From Clostridiales bacterium (GTDB taxonomy: Bacteria; Bacillota; Peptococcia; Peptococcales; Peptococcaceae): a DNA stretch of 8,380 bases. The position numbers and the translations under genes were made by a program. Location: contig QAKL01000032.1 in NCBI GenBank assembly GCA_003343815.1, positions 1 to 8,380 on the forward strand. Direction: 5' to 3'. Positions 5,552-8,380 of this stretch are shown here, piece after piece; the stretch's first letter is position 1, and each line of letters opens with the position of its first letter. Below the pieces are notes generated by a model. That model was given only the letters and a program-made list of their open reading frames with translations, made no database searches and had not been told where the DNA came from.

Positions 5552-7180
5552 TTATTCGTCACGTAAAAACTCTAAGAAAGGCTCGTCGAATTTGGTCATC
5601 GCGTTAACTACTAACTCAACCAAGCCACCGTAATAGAAATTATAATCAGCCATATGCCATGCTTCCAACAAATCACGCATCGTACCTTTGCAGTTCGAGC
5701 AAGGAGCAGTGATGTATTTGATGATGCTCGGATCAGCCGAAGCTTCGCCGAAAGCATTTAAGATCTGCGATAATTTCTTACGTGCGGAAACATTGTTTCT
5801 GAAGTAAGAGAAGTTCATGCTGTTCATAATAGCGAAACCGGAACCGCCGCCGCAGCAGTAGTTATTGACGCCATGAGGCTCCATTTCGTGGAAATTGCCT
5901 TTCGGCATAACAGCATTTAAGATATCGCGCTGCGGTTTAACAATACCCATCTGGCGTACATAGTTGCAGGGGTCATGCAGGGTAGTTAAGAAGTTGTTGC
6001 GGCTCGGGTCTAAATCATAGGTGCCTTTCATCACCAAGTCACGCAATAAAGGCAGGAAGCTCTGTACCGGCACTCTGTCTTTACCGGGATAGAAACGGTC
6101 AGCAACAACAGCGGCAGCTTTGTGCGCATGACCGCACTCTGCGATAACGATACGCTGCACACCTAATTTTTTCGCAGCCTCATTTTGCGCCACTGCGATT
6201 TTCTTTGCAAGCATATCGTCATGCCAGATACCGTAGTTTACGTTATCATAGCCCATCAAATCACTGCTCAAAGTCCAATCTAAGCCGGCTTCTTCAAACA
6301 AAATGGTGAATGCCATCGGGTTTTCCGGCCAAGCCATAAACTCACCGGCGTTATGAATTAACAAAATGTCCGCGCCTTTTTTATCGATCGGGGTAGTATA
6401 CTCATATCCCGTCAAATCAGCACAATCCTCGTCCAAAAATTCTACCGTATCCAAGAAAGCAGCCTTGGTGACACCGGTCGAAGAACCGGTTTTTAATTGC
6501 AGCATATCGCCTTTTTCGAAAATCGGTTTTGGAGCGATCCCCATCTCCTGGCTGAAGATTTTGCGGATTTCTTTAGCGAACAAGCTGTTGTCCAGAGCTA
6601 ACGGGCAGGTCTGGTTGCAGCGACGGCACAGATTGCAGCGGTAAGCGCTCTCGCCCAAGCGAGCTACTACTTCCCATGTCAAATCAATATCCGCACCGAC
6701 AAATTTAGCCATCAATTTACCGCTTTTGGTGAAATATTTTTTCACGATCATGCGCAATACTTCCGCACGATATGTCGGACGATAAATTTCATTATACCCC
6801 GAAGCCTCGAAAACATGGCAGGCATTGGCGCAGGTATTACATTTAGCGCAGTATTCCATGCTCAAATTCAAACATTGGATAATACCTTTATTAGTCTCCG
6901 AAGAAAGCATTTTTTCTACACCGGAGAGGAATTTTCTGACTAATTCATCTTGCTCCTCTTTGGTCTTCGGAGTTTCAAAGCAGTCGATAGCAATAATGCC
7001 GTCCAAATTCGCAGCATATTTTTCTTTCCATTCCGGTTTAGCCTCCTGCCATTTCGGCCAGGTATCCGGATTGTCAAACGGAGCCGGTAAAGGCATCAGA
7101 TTTTTTGTATCAATAAAAGTTAATTGTTCGCCCGGTAACTTGTCAATGTCACGAGGGCCTATTTTTCTGCCGTCAATCAT
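5552..7180 (-). CDS. HdrD-type iron-sulfur protein, DsrK/HmcF/TmcB-like
   Basis: This 542-residue protein has no signal peptide or membrane segment and is probably the cytoplasmic partner of the haem b protein encoded just upstream. Two classic [4Fe-4S] motifs are present: C111-x2-C114-x2-C117-x3-C121 and C182-x2-C185-x2-C188-x3-C192. The C-terminal half has one complete CCG domain: C405 (HDPC), C442-C443 (YCCGGGSG) and C494-x2-C497 (CSNC), which in HdrB/HdrD-type proteins holds the catalytic noncubane [4Fe-4S] cluster. The preceding CCG repeat is degenerate, keeping only C349 in AECGHAHKA, as in DsrK-like proteins. Such subunits pass electrons between membrane quinone and thiol/disulfide partners or other carriers. 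The actual partner here is unknown. The ATG at 7180 has AAGGAGGA upstream, within the 20-base gap to the membrane-protein gene. LutA/GlpC-like proteins share the fold but lack this partner. Confidence 0.88.
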   Translation of the reverse strand: MIDGRKIGPRDIDKLPGEQLTFIDTKNLMPLPAPFDNPDTWPKWQEAKPEWKEKYAANLDGIIAIDCFETPKTKEEQDELVRKFLSGVEKMLSSETNKGIIQCLNLSMEYCAKCNTCANACHVFEASGYNEIYRPTYRAEVLRMIVKKYFTKSGKLMAKFVGADIDLTWEVVARLGESAYRCNLCRRCNQTCPLALDNSLFAKEIRKIFSQEMGIAPKPIFEKGDMLQLKTGSSTGVTKAAFLDTVEFLDEDCADLTGYEYTTPIDKKGADILLIHNAGEFMAWPENPMAFTILFEEAGLDWTLSSDLMGYDNVNYGIWHDDMLAKKIAVAQNEAAKKLGVQRIVIAECGHAHKAAAVVADRFYPGKDRVPVQSFLPLLRDLVMKGTYDLDPSRNNFLTTLHDPCNYVRQMGIVKPQRDILNAVMPKGNFHEMEPHGVNNYCCGGGSGFAIMNSMNFSYFRNNVSARKKLSQILNAFGEASADPSIIKYITAPCSNCKGTMRDLLEAWHMADYNFYYGGLVELVVNAMTKFDEPFLEFLRDE

Positions 7181-7200
7181 GATTCATCCTCCTTCTTTGA

Positions 7201-8127
7201 TTATTTTTCTTCTTTAGCTGCCTCGGGAGCAGGAGCAGGCTGATAATGCGGAGCAGCCCAGTTTTTGCCCGGAGCAGGTTTAATACCGCTTTCAGCGATG
7301 ATAGTTTCTTCTACTTTGGAGCCGGCCATATTCGGACGGTTATCCCAAATTACACTGTGGAAAGTAAAGTATTTACCGACGTAGTGGCTCATTTTGCAAA
7401 GCGGAATATAAATCATAACCGCACCCAAAAGCAAAATGTGCAGATACAAAATACCGGTATTTGCTACCGGATACAAATTACCGGCACATACTGCGGGCAG
7501 GGATTGGAAACGAGTCATCGCGTAGGTGATAGCATAGCCGTAATTAAAGGTGCAGCCGTTTAAAATAAAGGTTAACAAACCGGTTACGGCTACAGCCAAC
7601 AGGAAGAACAAGTTAAAGAACTCCTGCGGGGTGGTGTATGCTTTGAACTCATGCTGCGTCATACGCTTGATAATCAAGCCTGCCGCACCGATAGTCATTA
7701 ATACACCGGCTACTACACCGGCGATAGTGACTAATACGTACACGATCGTGCCGAATACTGATGCCTGACCGGCAAACGCGCCGACGAAAAGCAGCACAGT
7801 CCACGCCAATGCCGCATAGATGCCTAAATGCAGTGAATACGAAACCCACCAGAATTTGTTTTGGTTGACGAAAAGTTTTTTGATGAAGAGCATCTCACCC
7901 AGCATGTCAATGATCATCGCACCAGTATTATGCGGGAGTTTTTTCTCAAACCAGCGATCCTCCTCCATGTAAGAACCACCATACTTAGCTTTGTCCGTAT
8001 CCTCTAACGGAATCGGATACAGATCTTGTCTGCCGTGCATCGGCAACGAGCTGAATTGCTTTGCTTTTTTCAGACTTAATCCAACAAATAAAATTAAAGC
8101 AACCCAACAGAAAATTGTTAAAATCAT
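7201..8127 (-). CDS. Haem b membrane subunit, DsrM/NarI-like
   Basis: This 308-residue protein has an N-terminal anchor (residues 1-18) and about four further hydrophobic stretches near 94-120, 125-153, 169-190 and 222-243. Histidines lie at or near segment ends: H100 (SLHLGIY), H230 (YLHILLL), H248 (MSHYVGKY) and H257 (TFHSVIWDNRPN). These are candidate haem b ligands, and the final motif is typical of DsrM-like proteins. The tail from about 282 is rich in Pro and Ala. It should oxidise or reduce quinone in the membrane and exchange electrons with the iron-sulfur protein encoded next. The start at 8127 is set by GGAGG 8 bases upstream; the frame is open to an ATG at 8178, but no ribosome binding site precedes that one. 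The topology and ligand choice are inference; family assignment is fairly firm. Confidence 0.85.
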   Translation of the reverse strand: MILTIFCWVALILFVGLSLKKAKQFSSLPMHGRQDLYPIPLEDTDKAKYGGSYMEEDRWFEKKLPHNTGAMIIDMLGEMLFIKKLFVNQNKFWWVSYSLHLGIYAALAWTVLLFVGAFAGQASVFGTIVYVLVTIAGVVAGVLMTIGAAGLIIKRMTQHEFKAYTTPQEFFNLFFLLAVAVTGLLTFILNGCTFNYGYAITYAMTRFQSLPAVCAGNLYPVANTGILYLHILLLGAVMIYIPLCKMSHYVGKYFTFHSVIWDNRPNMAGSKVEETIIAESGIKPAPGKNWAAPHYQPAPAPEAAKEEK

Positions 8128-8221
8128 ATTTCTACCTCCTTGGAAATTATTAAGTGGTCGTTGACCGCCGCCAGGCATCCGAATTTAAGCATAGCAGTCA
8201 CACTTTAACCTATACCTATAT

Positions 8222-8249
8222 AGTATACCAAATAGCCGAAAGATTTCAA
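8222..8249 (-). promoter_or_regulatory. Promoter of the DsrMK-like operon
   Basis: On the minus strand TTGAAA (8244-8249) and TATACT (8222-8227) are 16 bases apart. The start is expected near 8214, leaving a leader of almost 90 bases before the start codon. That leader contains only a very small dyad (GGTC-GTT-GACC) and no riboswitch I recognise. Confidence 0.65.
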
Positions 8250-8380
8250 ATCCTTTTTTTTAACAAAAGCCAAATATTCGCCTCTCAAAGATAACAATAT
8301 GTTATTAATCGCATTAAAGAAAGGTATAACAGGAATTTGCAAAAATTTTTCTTAGAAATCCGATTAATTTTCCTAAAAAA
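8250..8380. other. AT-rich noncoding stretch upstream of the DsrMK-like promoter
   Basis: No gene is seen here on either strand. It holds a 15-base dyad, ATAACA-ATA-TGTTAT (8291-8305), about 42 bases upstream of the -35 box. An imperfect dyad, TTAG...CTAA (8352-8376), lies near the window edge. Either could be a regulator site, but neither matches a motif I can name with confidence. Confidence 0.4.

Noticed and set aside
2538..8127. Dissimilatory sulfate reduction locus
   Set aside because: The siroheme protein is the small single-repeat type, not DsrAB, and the DsrMK-like genes are in a separate operon with unrelated genes between them; dsrC, dsrAB, apr and sat are not visible.
8128..8178. 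Longer N-terminus (17 more residues) for the haem b membrane protein, or a separate upstream peptide
   Set aside because: The ATG at 8178 has no ribosome binding site, while GGAGG is correctly spaced before the ATG at 8127, which starts directly with a membrane anchor.
8352..8376. TTAG...CTAA imperfect dyad at the window edge
   Set aside because: Only six of about twelve positions pair and the context beyond 8380 is missing.

Overview
The window looks like chromosomal DNA of an anaerobic Bacillota (Firmicutes), possibly of the class Negativicutes. The phylum rests on a long SRP RNA with an Alu domain, AGGAGG-type ribosome binding sites before nearly every gene, close-to-consensus sigma-A promoters, and an Rrf2-regulator/cysteine desulfurase/IscU-type gene set. 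The class is a guess. No mobile element, CRISPR array, tRNA or rRNA gene was seen.

Left part, + strand (1-2094): the 3' end of an IscR-like Rrf2 regulator, then a cysteine desulfurase gene and an IscU-type scaffold gene that overlap by 22 bases. They form an iron-sulfur cluster assembly unit closed by a strong terminator. A consensus promoter lies between regulator and desulfurase, inside the span of a perfect 19-base inverted repeat that is probably the regulatory target.

Middle (2100-2530): the SRP RNA gene ffs with its own promoter and terminator, followed by a perfect 40-base palindrome that separates it from the converging minus-strand genes.

Right part, minus strand, read from right to left: a two-gene unit encoding a DsrM/NarI-like b-type haem membrane protein and a DsrK/HmcF/TmcB-like (HdrD-type) iron-sulfur protein, ended by a terminator; a sodium-dependent transporter of the neurotransmitter:sodium symporter family, whose mRNA should begin with a hairpin; a PlsY-family membrane acyltransferase with altered motif-1 residues; and a small siroheme sulfite/nitrite reductase-like protein. 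Each of these four units has its own recognisable promoter.

Taken together, iron-sulfur cluster supply (IscS/IscU) sits near two iron-sulfur-rich redox systems: the quinone-linked DsrMK-like module and the small siroheme reductase. No dsrAB, dsrC or dsrJOP gene is visible, so dissimilatory sulfate respiration is not supported. The best candidates for something not yet described are the two-gene DsrMK-like module, the promoter-spanning inverted repeat, and the PlsY relative with changed catalytic-motif residues.
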